Assembly: GCA_028554795.2 (NCBI GenBank)
Contig: CM068842.1
Location: 24,400,590-24,464,589 of the forward strand
Origin: Sinohyriopsis cumingii
Lineage: Eukaryota; Mollusca; Bivalvia; Unionida; Unionidae
DNA: 64,000 nt
Direction of reading: 5' to 3'
The notes beneath the pieces are model-generated. The model made no database searches. It saw nothing but the letters and a program-made list of their open reading frames with translations, and was not told the DNA's origin. Below are positions 11,899-24,200 of this stretch, one piece after another. The translations under genes were made by a program, and so were the position numbers. Position 1 is the stretch's first letter. Every line of letters starts with the position of its first letter.

Positions 11899-11949
11899 TC
11901 AAAACATCTGTCCGGTGGACTTTCTTGCGGTTTGCTTTGTACATGCCAT
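11899..11949 (-). CDS. Short ORF starting with a histone H3-tail-like peptide
   Basis: The - strand ATG at 11949 is followed by codons for MACTKQTARKSTGQMF and a stop. Residues 1-13 match the canonical H3 N-terminus at 12 of 13 positions, with Cys instead of Arg at residue 3 (counting Met as 1). The match includes the TKQTARKS segment that chromatin readers bind. Similarity ends abruptly after STG and the frame closes two codons later. It lies 187 bp from the RFC2 ATG, divergently oriented. It could be the broken start of a gene with an H3-mimic tail, a fragment of an H3 gene, or a piece of a mobile element. The peptide match is directly visible; any function is not. Confidence 0.45.
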   Translation of the reverse strand: MACTKQTARKSTGQMF

Positions 11950-12113
11950 TGCCGAGACTTTACTTCTCAAGAAGGAGTATCAGAATCTATACATTATTTA
12001 CATTCAACGTCTTTTCTCTCTTAAGTTCAACTTATCCAGCCTAAAGAATTTGAATTGAATTCAATTGTCAGTGGGTCTTCAGCAAAATAACAGTAGTAAA
12101 CCAGTCAGTCATC

Positions 12114-12121
12114 GCGGGAAA
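12114..12121 (-). promoter_or_regulatory. E2F consensus site at the RFC2 start
   Basis: GCGGGAAA, the exact inverse of the E2F site TTTCCCGC, ends 14 bp before the RFC2 ATG. E2F control of DNA-replication genes, including clamp-loader subunits, is established in animals. In an AT-rich setting an exact match at this place is unlikely to be chance, but use of the site is inferred. Confidence 0.7.
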
Positions 12122-12135
12122 TCGAAAAAGGACAA

Positions 12136-12200
12136 ATGGAAGTAGACAATCCCTCTTCTCAAAAGCAAGAAATCAGCAAATTTGACTTTGAATCTCCGTG
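12136..12200 (+). CDS. RFC2: RFC2 exon 1
   Basis: Encodes [21 protein letters not shown] and the first two bases (TG) of Trp22. The donor is CCGTG|GTAAGG. The N-terminal tail is poorly conserved in the family, but the Pro-Trp just before VEKYRP is typical. The split Trp codon joins correctly to the leading G of exon 2. Confidence 0.88.
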
Positions 12201-15200
12201 GTAAGGGAAATGTCTGTTAAATGGAAACAATGCTAAACGATAATGGTTACATGTTGTATAATAATGTGTATCGTATGAACTGTCGAGTCACCCATTTGTC
12301 AGCGTCACGTAAATTGGAGTCATAGCTATGCGCATGGTATTTTGAAAACGAGTTTTCAAGCTGTGTCATTAGTTTCTTTGGGTTTATCATGGTCTCATAA
12401 TTACCTATTTATATTTTTTTGTATATAAACTCTTAGATATTACGCCGGGAGCTGTAAAAAAATTGGAAATGTAAAAAATAACTGGTCGTCAAACATTTCG
12501 ACTTTTGGAGATCAAGATCAACAGTTCTTTCCTTAGTCCTACAAAGTAAGACACATCACCCGGTATTTTTGTTCTTGGGGGTGATGGGTATTACTGCCAT
12601 ACTAACTGCGCTGTGTGTAACGAAAGTAAAATTTTCAGGAATATCACACAAAACTGGCAACCTAGTCCTATAATGTAAAACATAGCACATTATTTTTGTT
12701 TTAGTACTGTCTTACTTTCCAAATAATGGCCTTGTATAGCCTGTTCCGATATCCATTGACATTGGAATGAGTAGTCAGAGTTTCAGGAATGTCTCACACA
12801 CTTGGCTGTCTATATTTACAATCTTCCACTAATTTGTGTGTAATTATTATACTTGAGTTACTGTGCTTCTTTATCCTGGTGGAATGAAAATATGACACTA
12901 GCAAATGGACATATTTTCATGTTCCATTGACATACATTTGAATTTCTTGCAATGTGACGGTAGTCGAGGTTCGCTAAAGTATGTTTAAGTAGGTTCATGT
13001 GTTGGATATGCTTCTTGAACGAAAAGAAACTTTCATTACAGTTCGAATAGGCATAATGTATTTTTATTCATTTCATTAAAGAATTTCAACTTAACCTGAT
13101 TTCAGCATTATCAGCTTTCATGGCTTTCCAGCCAACTGAAATGTAGACCAACGAAACTTGAAAACAGGTCCATTTCTTTTGTGAGAATTTGAGTCTATTA
13201 GTAAAAAGACATAAGGGTAAGTAAAGTCTGGCAAAATGTTATGACTTTGTAGAACAGCATTGTTATTGGTTGCCAGTAGTGTGTGTCTTATGTTATAGGT
13301 CTACTGGCAACCAATAACGACACTTTTCTGGCATGCTCTTTTCTTACCCAATTTTGTACCTGGCCACGATTGTAAAGTCCTTAGTGATGAAAAATTTTCA
13401 TCTGGAAGTTTCTTGATGACATTTACAGTGCCAAGTGTTCAATAATCAGGATTGAATAGATTTTGTTTAAACTATATTGGTATTAAATTTTAGAACAACT
13501 AATATTTTATTTGAATAAATGTGCCTTCATAACTACATTAACATACATTATAATATCCATGGTTTGTGCCCTTGATGTGAAATTGTAACTCTTATGTAGT
13601 GTGACTCTACTGAAGCACGCACTGTTATAACATGAATTCGGATATGACGTGATCATGGCATGTCCCCCAAAATTACGTATACATATATTTTTCTCATACA
13701 TGAAGAAAATTCTTTAAGAGCCCGAAAAAAATCATGTGAAAAGTTATCATTTTTGGGTAGAGATAGTTTATGATTATAATACATTAAGATGCCAGTGGAT
13801 AATAACCTGGTAATAAAATGGACAACTGGGTACTCCTTTAAAAAACACAAAAAGAACCCCATGTTTTCTGGTTTGATTGTGACAAAGAATAATGATTACA
13901 ATTCGAAACTCAAGTCATGTGTATATTTATTCATTATTGCAGGGGCTCGTAGTGTTACCTATAATTTACTTGTCATATGTGTACCACATAATAATACAAA
14001 GAAGAGCATTTCTCTCCTTTCTTGTGTGACCTATTTAAGAATCAAAGATGACATTTCAAACTAGAATTTGCTTAGCGTAATAAATTTGGTACCAATGCAA
14101 AGCTCAGGTATTTGACTTTGCTAATACAAAGTTTGGTTTGCTATCATACCTTTAAGGAATGTCAGACCATTTTCCCATGCTACCGCTCAACATTGCCATG
14201 ATTGCGCCTGTTTAGTATGCAAGCACAACTTGGTGAATGGAATATTGCCCTCTCATTGGCCAAAGGAAAATGACTGAGTGTTAAATTGGAAACAATGATA
14301 CGGGCCCCTGTGTTCATTGGTAGACCTTTGTCATGTTTCCTTATTTTCTATTTTTAGTATGTACTTCAAACAGAACCAAGAAAACAGATGGGTTTCTTGA
14401 ATGTGAAACCACGTCACTCTATTTTGATACCACATACATAGTGGACAATTCTAAACTGAAAATAAATGGCACCAGATATCCAAATAAATGGGCTCTATCA
14501 ATCTGACTGGTGGATGTTATATTGCTGAAAAATATTAGAGAGGGATTTTGTTAAACTTAAAAATATGTTACATCTGGAAAATGACAAATCAATAGCACTT
14601 AAAAAATTTGAAATAAGAATTCAACAGTGATATAATAAAACAGTCATCATTTGTGGGCTTTACGACTATTTGCAAAAGTTACTGTTGACATGTAGACTAA
14701 TTAAAGTGGATGTTATATATCAGTTTTCCTTTTTTGTCTATACTCTTGTGCTAACTACTAATCCACATGGATTTAGCCTATTTGTGACAAAAAATGTAAC
14801 TGTAGATCCAGGTAAGTAGCAAAAATAGATTTACTTTTTCATAGTTTTTCGGTTACTGTGGCAAATAATATATAGATTGTTCTTTTTATGCTCAGATTTC
14901 TCATTTTTGTCATATATTACTAATAATTCTGCTTATACTGCTCTTGGGAATTGGCATGTGTGAACCTACCACAAAGTAGTTTAGGTTTCATATTTAATAC
15001 AAGTTCCCTTTGATTGTATACCTGGGTAACCGATCATTAGGATCAGCAGGTACCTGGTAGAAGTTTCCTAAAATGTTGACATCTCTACTCGTCTTGTGGC
15101 TTGGATCCTGACATTTCATATACATGTATTTTTCTTGTACATGAAAAAATAGTTTTACTAAAAGTATGAAAAATAACGTGTAAAATGATTATTCATGGAT

Positions 15201-18200
15201 TGCATTGGGCATTGTCATTGGCAAGAAAAGATAATATCTCGTGATTTGTTTTGCAACATTGTTGGCTGTTTAAAGTTATATATATGATCTTAGGTTTGGA
15301 TTGGAGAAATTCAGATGCACCATAAAAGGAAGCCACAAACTTTATATAGAATGCACTGAAATCTGTCTATTGTTACATAAAAAATTCTTTGTTGATATTA
15401 ACAAATGATCTTAACAGTGTATTGTTGTATCATAATCCACTTATGCTGATATCTTTCCCGAGTACTGGTACTGGTACTGGTACTGTGTGATCTCAGCATT
15501 GCGTTTTTGTGTGGTTTTGTTGCCATTTTTGGTAGCAGAGATCAACCAGATGAGGCACTATCTCATATTTAAACTTTCGGATGAAATAGGATTGGACTGT
15601 CCACCGCTTGTTAATAATTTATATATTTATTTAGATTGACCTTTGTATGTGGATGGTAAGTAAAATTCCTCTTTTCACTTGTAGAATTAAATCGTTCAGA
15701 ATGCTCACATTTTCTCTACTAATTCTGTCAGTACAGAACACCTGTGTATCCATTGTCTGTTGACCTTTTTAAATTTCTGACATATATGCAAGGCAGCATT
15801 ATTCCAATGTCAGAAATGTTGATTAAAAAAAAGAAGAAAAAATCTTGATCTATCCAATAGTTATGGTTTTGGGACTAGCTACATTTGAAAGCAGAACAGT
15901 AACTGCTACAATTGACCAAACAGCTGCTAATCTTGTTTTTAAAAATGTACCCAGAAAAAATATTTTTGCTGAAACTTTAAATAAAACTGATTACTTTTAA
16001 AGCACTGATCATTCTGTGCATATACTAAGCAAATGAGAAAATAAAATTCAGTCTCAGTTAATGCTATCAATGTTTGATCCTCTGAAGCTGTCCTTCATTG
16101 GTGACTTCAATAACACATGCACCCTTCATCAAAGAAAGCTGACTGCACTCTTCAATAAAAGCAATGGAATCTGATGTATTGGTACATTTTCTAAAGTGAC
16201 AGTTACTGTGCTGTGAAAGTTTCCTTTTTGCAGGAAAAAAAAGTTTGTTTTCCAATCTTTTGAAACCAGCAGTATCTGGCTGTCAAGTTGCCTGAAGATG
16301 GATTATCTCACGATGTTAAACTTTTTAATTTGTTCACGTTTTCATTTCCCTATGAATAGCATTTTCCCCAGGGTATCCTCAGCAAGATGATTGCTGTCTC
16401 CAGCTGATCAAATTCTAGGCCAATTTAAGTACAAGTAAACGTAGCATGTAACCAACTATATCCATGTGCTAATTGTGATAATAAAGTGAACTGTTAGTGA
16501 AAATCGTATATAGGTAAAGCAAGGACTGCCATTTGTTTTAAATATATGTATTTGTTTTCTAATTGGATGTGACAGATACACGAAATTTTGGCTAGCTCCT
16601 GGTATAATACAGGGCCTCTTCTAAGCTTCGCATTTGGCGACAGATGCGAAAGAATTTTTTACTGACTGGCAAAGGTTGCTGGAGAATTTTTTTTAAAGTA
16701 AATTTTTTTTCCTTCATTGATATAAGTGACTCAACCTACTTAATACCTGTTTTCACAATTGACTGCAGTCAGTGGATCTTGTCAATAGACAATGAATAGG
16801 ACGAAGAAGTAATTAAAAGTGATTATTAGGAAAAAGGAATGACCATCTGATATACTCGATTGTTGAACAGGTTGGCAAAATGATTCGGTGTCATTTGCAC
16901 TTGTTAAATTATGTTTATTGCAAACTGAGTGTGTGAGACACACTTGGAACTGCTTAGTGTTTTTAGGATTATTTACTTCGATAACATGTTTTTGTGGTGT
17001 GAACTTGACTGATTTACACAGGATGCTGCTACAAGGATGCCAGTAAAGGGTCTGAGTCTCTTATATCAGTGACAAATTAAAAATCTACTTTCTGTCAAAT
17101 ATTGCTAATCTATCTCAGAAAAACAAAGATTTATAGCCATCTGCATCTGACACAGCTACCAAGTTATTGTTGCCCTTATTTCAATTCCAGACTGAGAGGG
17201 GGTTCAGTCACTAGAATCTGTCATCAAAACAAACTTCAGAAATTCTATGGGTATATCTACTCTGAAAAATTTTATGAGAATTTCTGTTGATGGGCTCAGT
17301 GTTGAGAATGTTGATTTCAGGATGGCATTTAAGAAATGGTCTTGGAAAAAAATGAGGCAGATATTGATGAAGTGTCAGTGACATTGTTCATAAAGACTAA
17401 GCAGTATTTTGTATTATCAGTTATAAAGAAAGATTATTCATTCTTGCTTTTCATATGCTATATATTGAACTTCACGTGTATATAATGGTTTTATATTTAT
17501 TAATAATTATTCTTGTGCTTTGAAATGTAATTAAAACATGTAAGAACTATTTTATTGTCCTGTTTATATAGATTAAAAATAGGGCCAATATAATATTAAG
17601 CACAAGTCCCTGCATCATTGCATAAAATGGCTCCTATGGATAAAAAGTGGTTAAATTTTTAAATTTTGCAAATTTCATGGAGCGAAGAAAAATATATCAA
17701 AGGAAGGCCCTGTAATGTCTGAGGGTGTATGGGGGAAAGAAATATATGTATAATATTATGATGCCATATTAAATCAAAAAAGTTAACATTATTTTTTGAA
17801 AATGCATCTTTCAAAATACCAGGAGTACTGCTAATGACGGTCTGTATTGACACTGCTGTACAATTAATTAGTCAGACATGACTTACTCTAATGTCTTTTT
17901 CCTGATGGAATCAAATTCTGGAACAAATAAGTTTTCTAGTACTGTTGTCACACATTCAGTTAGTTGACATTTGATGCTAAAAGAGGACTGCCAAAGTCAG
18001 CTGAAGTGCAACTAAGATTCTCTAATGAAATGAATCTGATCACGGAGAAAGCTTGCCAGTAGCTTCTCGAGGGTCGGTGGTTCTTTCCGGGGTTTTCTCA
18101 GGTTCTTCCTCCACCATTAATACTGGCCACCATGTATAGCCTATCGTGTGCTGAAAAATGGCGTTAAACCCTATAACAACAACAACAACTGTCTGATCAC

Positions 18201-21200
18201 ATTCAGTATTACTGGCTTACATTCTGCAGCAATGTCAGTATGGGCTGCCATGTACATGAGATATTCTTGAAAACTGGCTCTGTAGTTGTGAGGCTGACTG
18301 ACCTCAACATTCTGCAGAGCAAGGCTTCCCTTGCAGTAAGACATTGTCCCTTTCCTATCATAAATGTCATAGCTGACATCTTTCATTCAGACATGGCTTT
18401 TCTCCATTTTAATTGTAAATCTGCTTTTCTCCATATGAGAAGAAAAAGATTCTCGATGTAGTCTGCGTTTTATAGTCTCCAATCCAGGTTTTTAAAAATG
18501 GCCATTCCATCCCATTTCGCAGTGATAGTTGCAAAGAGTATTTTGATTGGTCAAAGGTTTCTACTTCTCCAGTGAATCTTCATGAATAGAAACTGAAGGA
18601 AATAGAAAGAATGAAGCGTGCTTGCAAAACATGGCATCTTTGAGAGAGAACAGGATGCCAAAAGGTTTGGATAAAGGTTTGAAAATGTGTGGGAATTGGA
18701 TGGCTGAAATAGAAATTTCATAATAAAACTGAACACCAGAGGACTAGCATTATGTGATCTTTGCAAGAAAGATTTGATTTATGCTAATCATGGTTGTTAG
18801 ATACTGGTGCAGCTAGCTGTGATGTCGCAGCCTCAACATGGTAGTAGTAGGTATTAGTATTTCAGAAGCTGCATACAGAGAAGTTGAATATCAGAAGCAC
18901 AGTTTACAGCCAATACAATGAGGTGTTTGAAAGGGGGAAAAAAATCCATGTTGAGAAAATAAAGACAGTTGAACACTGAGCTAAGAACATCATTGGTGAC
19001 AAAAAGGAAACGAAAAGAAATTTTTATTGAGGCTGCAAACAGAGCATGGCTGGCATATTAATATCAACAGATTATGTCCAGTGGGGGAAAAGACAAGTGA
19101 ATTTATGTGATTATTTGTATATAGTTGATGTATTTTGGTGTTTCACAAATATTTTCTGAAAGGAGGAAAATTGTAATATAATATTTGTAGCAAAAATTGA
19201 CAAATCATTGTGACTGAATTACTGTGTGAACACTGAAATGCACATGAAATAACATACCACTAATATTATTGGAGAAGAATTTGGTGTTACAATGAATATT
19301 GTGGAATTCAAGTAAAGTTGAAATATTTTGGTAAGTTTATTAATTTTTCAAATGATTATTTACCATATATATTGGGACAGTATAGAATCATTTTTTCCTG
19401 TCCCCTTATTTAGGGTGAAACTTTCTTTTATCCAAGTCATGTTTCCCAAGACTTGAGAAATGAAATAAAATTTTGTTGAATTTGCACCTCCCCCCACTGC
19501 ATGTTGCAAGAAAATAAACAAAACACTTATTTGATAAGAAAATGAAAGAAACTATATCATCATATATTATTCTTCATTCATCATGAGCAATTTATTAAAG
19601 AAAAAAAATATATCCACAAACTCCACATGTATCGCATAAGCATCCATACTGCAATGCATATCACTTAAACTCAGATGACACAACATATTATTCATGGACT
19701 TGAATATAGAGAAATGAATTGTATTTGCTTGAATATGTTATCAGACTGAAAACTATCCAACAAAATTGCAAATGAGAGATAAACCTATTGCTTGAGGCAC
19801 CTGTCATTCATGCATGTCACAATGTAAGGTGCAAAATAGCCAAGTTTTTATGATGTCCAGGTTAACTACAGTATGTGACAGTATCTCGCAAATAAATGCA
19901 AGTGCAGATGATAATCTTTTTGTTAGCACAGGTTATAAAAGTATTATTAAAGCAAGTTATTGCTGTGTATACTATTTACCCTGCAGACATTGATGCCTGT
20001 TTGTATCAGGTATAATTACAGACAGCAAGCAAATAGAAACCCAGGTGGTAAATAAACATAATTGGCAGAGATGCAGTAAACTCATTGTTTGAACTTACTG
20101 ACGGGATATCAGATACAAAGGTTATTTTATTACAAAGCAAGTGGACCTTGTTAGATGACTTTAGATTCTTTTAAGCATGCTGATTATTTTTATCACTTGA
20201 ATTTTGAAAATAACTTGAAACAGTGGAAAAGTTTTTAAAGTGACACAATCTGGTGCTTCATGCATGGACATTGATTCCCAGTGTAAAAATTAAATTATTC
20301 GATGAATTTGTGAAGGCCAGAAGAGAAGCTGATTTCACCGACGTTATGATCATTAACATGGATGAAACTCTGGTGTACTTTGATCTGGATGGACTGTCAC
20401 TAAGAAGGTGGCTAAAGTGTAACAATTTGCATGGCTGGTGCAGATAAAAAATCTTACTTTAGTCCTTGCAGTTTTTGCTTCAAGAGATGTGTCTCCAATG
20501 ATAATTTTTAACTGCTTGAGGAAGCTTAAAAAATATTCATGCACCCAAAGTATGGATCATATGTGTGCAGTAGAACGGTTGGGTTGATGAGAAGATGCTG
20601 CAGTGGATTAAAATGTATCTTAAGTACACGCTTTAATATTTTTAAAAAAATGAAATTTAAGTTTTAAAGCAATTTTTGGTATGTTATTTTTGAATGAATT
20701 AAAAGGTGTGTTACAACTTACGAGTAAACAAAAAAGACATGTCCCAGTACATACAGTGCACAAAAAAAATTGCTTGAACAGTTAATTTATGGTGACCCAA
20801 TATACGGTAAATATGGTAGTTAATAGTATGATAATAAGGTCCACCAGGAGCAGTTTTTTTAAATTGTAATATGCTTTTTTGGCAGAGAAGGACCAAAATC
20901 ATATCTGTTCATTGTAGGACTAGTTTTGGTAGTGAAACAAGAATCACATATAGCAGGAAGGATAGCAGTAGTCTGCTCAAGTGAAACAAGAATCACACAC
21001 AGCAGGAATCATAGCAATAGTCTGCTTGAGTGAAACTAGAATCACACATAGCACGAATCATAGTTAGCAATAGTCTGAGTGAAACAAGAATCACAAAAAG
21101 CAGGAATCATAGCAATAGTCTGCTTGAGTGAAACTAGAATCACACATAGCACGAATCGTAGTTAGCAATAGTCTACTTGAGTGAAACAAGAATCACACAT

Positions 21201-24200
21201 AGCAGGAATCATAGCAATAGTCTGCTTGAGTGAAACAAGATTTTTTTTTAGTGCCATTTAAGATGAAGACTGGTTTTAACAGAGGAGTACCATAGTTGGC
21301 AGAACTAGGGTTTAATTCTTTTTAATGAAATGAATATATCTAATTACATTTCACTTAAGTCCCCGCTCAAATTTGTTCAATACCGACCGACTCATTTATA
21401 CTTAAGCAATATACTAGTCATTACAAGCGATGTGAAGTCCAAATGCCTTGGCCTTAATCCAGTTGCAGCTTAAACAAAACTGTTATATAATATTGGTCAG
21501 AATTACACTGGATAAGGCATTGGCGGCTTGCTTGTGAAATTCTGTGAAACTACAAAATATACATCAACATTTTCATTTTATTCCACTCATGAGAACCAAT
21601 CTATCCAAGAACATGGGAAGTAACAAACAGGCTTTGTACTCTTGCATTCCTCATCATTGAAAATTTTTTTTTGACTATGCCTTTTGGTTCAGCGGCTTTT
21701 CGGCAATTGAATCACCCCTAACCAGAAACCTCCATATTTGATGATTGAACTTAAACAATTACTTTTCATATTATCATTAATATATTATTATGTGTAACTG
21801 ATCTCTCTGGCGTCAGTCAACTTGTCCACGTGGGAATTGTCTTTATATGGTAGCCATTGCCCCACATGCTGATAACATCAACAATTGCATTTGGTTCAGT
21901 TTAAAACTTGACATTGTCATTTAGCTAACATCAGCGAAGAAAAATAACTGTCAGATGCTCTACATCAAAACAGCCATGTCTTTGACAGACCAGTAAGTGT
22001 ACTACTAGATCAGAACTTCAACAAGCCACGTTGAAGATCAAAGGAACTGCTGTCATGTCGGTGTGTTGACAAAAGGAAAACATTTGTGAGTCTTGTTTCT
22101 TTAATGGAGTCACCCTAATGTGATATTCTACTATTGACTGATTCATTAATAGGTAATGCACATTCAAAATTTTTGAATTAGTATTGTCTTTTATCGATAA
22201 CAATCACCCAGCATGCCTATTGAATGGAAATAATTGACGTATCTTGCAGTATGCAAGTAAATATCTTGAGGACATCAACATTAAATGTTCACTGTAACAC
22301 TTCACATTATTGGTTTTTAATATATTTTTAGGTTTCCAGATGGGCTTTCATATTGGGGAAAATGTTTGCCCAACATTACTTTGTAGTTGTCCTAGTTTCC
22401 TTGGATTTTCTGTCCTGGCATGGGATAAAAAGGTCATGTTCAGTTCAAAATGCTTTGTTTTATACACCGTGAGTACACCATGAACTCGCCATTGTACATG
22501 TATCTGCACCTTTATTTCATGTTTATATGCTTCATTTACATAAACACCTTCAATTTCAATCATCTGTTGATCCTTTATTTTCTAATAAATAAAAGTCCAC
22601 CACTTTCATCTTCTAGTAATGTTAAAGACACATGTATTTTCTCATGCAGATAATGTTTGTACTTACTGTTTTGAAGTATTTTTTACAAATAGGGAATACA
22701 TATTTATATTTTAATTTGTCAATTAAAACTGGTACTAACAGCTGCCTCGCTAGGTGCTCAACATTAAGAGGTTAGTGTTAGGACTGGTCGGACTGGTGTC
22801 AAGATAATGTGACCAAATGCTAAATGTCTGTGGCATGATGCCCCAGTGCTAGACAGTACTATAAACTGCCACACTTCAGACATCGTAGCAATTATGAATG
22901 ACTTTTTAAAAAATCTGCGTTAAAAATCCTAATCACATGCATACATACATACATACGTACGTACATACATACATACATACATACATACATACATACAGTT
23001 TATCAATTAAATATTTTTCATAGTATTTGTAAGTATACAGGATTTGGCAACTTTCAACACAGGCAGCCACTGAATTGATTCCTCTCTATGCATTATCAAG
23101 GGTTGACAAATTTTCAGAGGACTACTTGTCGGAAGTTGTCCTGCTTGGCAAATGACTTAAACTTTTACTTGTCCTGCATCAGTTTCCCTCGTATACTGTA
23201 TATAATACTGAATCTGCCTACAGTGCTACTGTCCAGTAGGATGAACATCTTGAAAAAGGGACTTATCCTTTCTCAGCCACTGCTTTTAAATACAATTGGA
23301 TGAGTGGAAGTTTTTGGAGTCCTATTTATGCTGGCAGTGAGACCGCCTTTCAACTTTCTACCCCAATGAAATATGCTGAGCTTGCGGACTCAAATGTTGG
23401 CTTGGGAAAGGTTGTTTTGCTGCATCAATCCAGTTTAAAAGTTCTTAATTGCAAATGACACAGACTGTGAAATCTATGTTACAGATGTGTTTGGAAATAA
23501 GATGGATTTGTTTCTAGTGATTTTGCCACATGATAAAAATATATCAAAGTATCAACCATGTATGATGGTGTTGATGATCAATTATTTTTTCAGTTGAAAT
23601 TAAATGAGACTGATACATTCTGTGTTGCTTACAATTATATGGATAAAAATAGATTTTCTTCATTTTGGTGTCTAAATAAATAATTACAAAACCATTAATT
23701 TCCACGTCACCCTTTCATTATTGTTCATGTAGTTCAAGAGATGAGTTTTTTTTGGGCATATTAAGGCAAAAGATATGAAACATCATGAAGTTTCCACCAA
23801 CAAATGAGGGTATATAATGTTCAGTCATACTGGGGTAATTAGTCTGGACTGAGATTCCATTGTCTTTTTTATATATGGTTATTATTATTCTCTTGAGAGA
23901 AGCAATATTTTATAATCTTTGTCCAGTATTGTGCTGTAAAACTCATCATCTTGAAAAGTGACACTTGCATTGTAGAAACACCAAGAAACAGTAGTATAGG
24001 CATTTACATATCTTGGAAATGGGTAGACTAGAGCCATCTTTAGAAGGTATTTTACATGTAGAGACAATAGCACTGAATCCTTAAGCTATCATTCCAGTGT
24101 TGTGCAGCTTCATAAAATACAGATACAAAAGTCAAAATGATGTTGTATAAAACAGACCAACAAGATAAGTACTTGATTCAGTCCAGAAAACTGCCTCATG

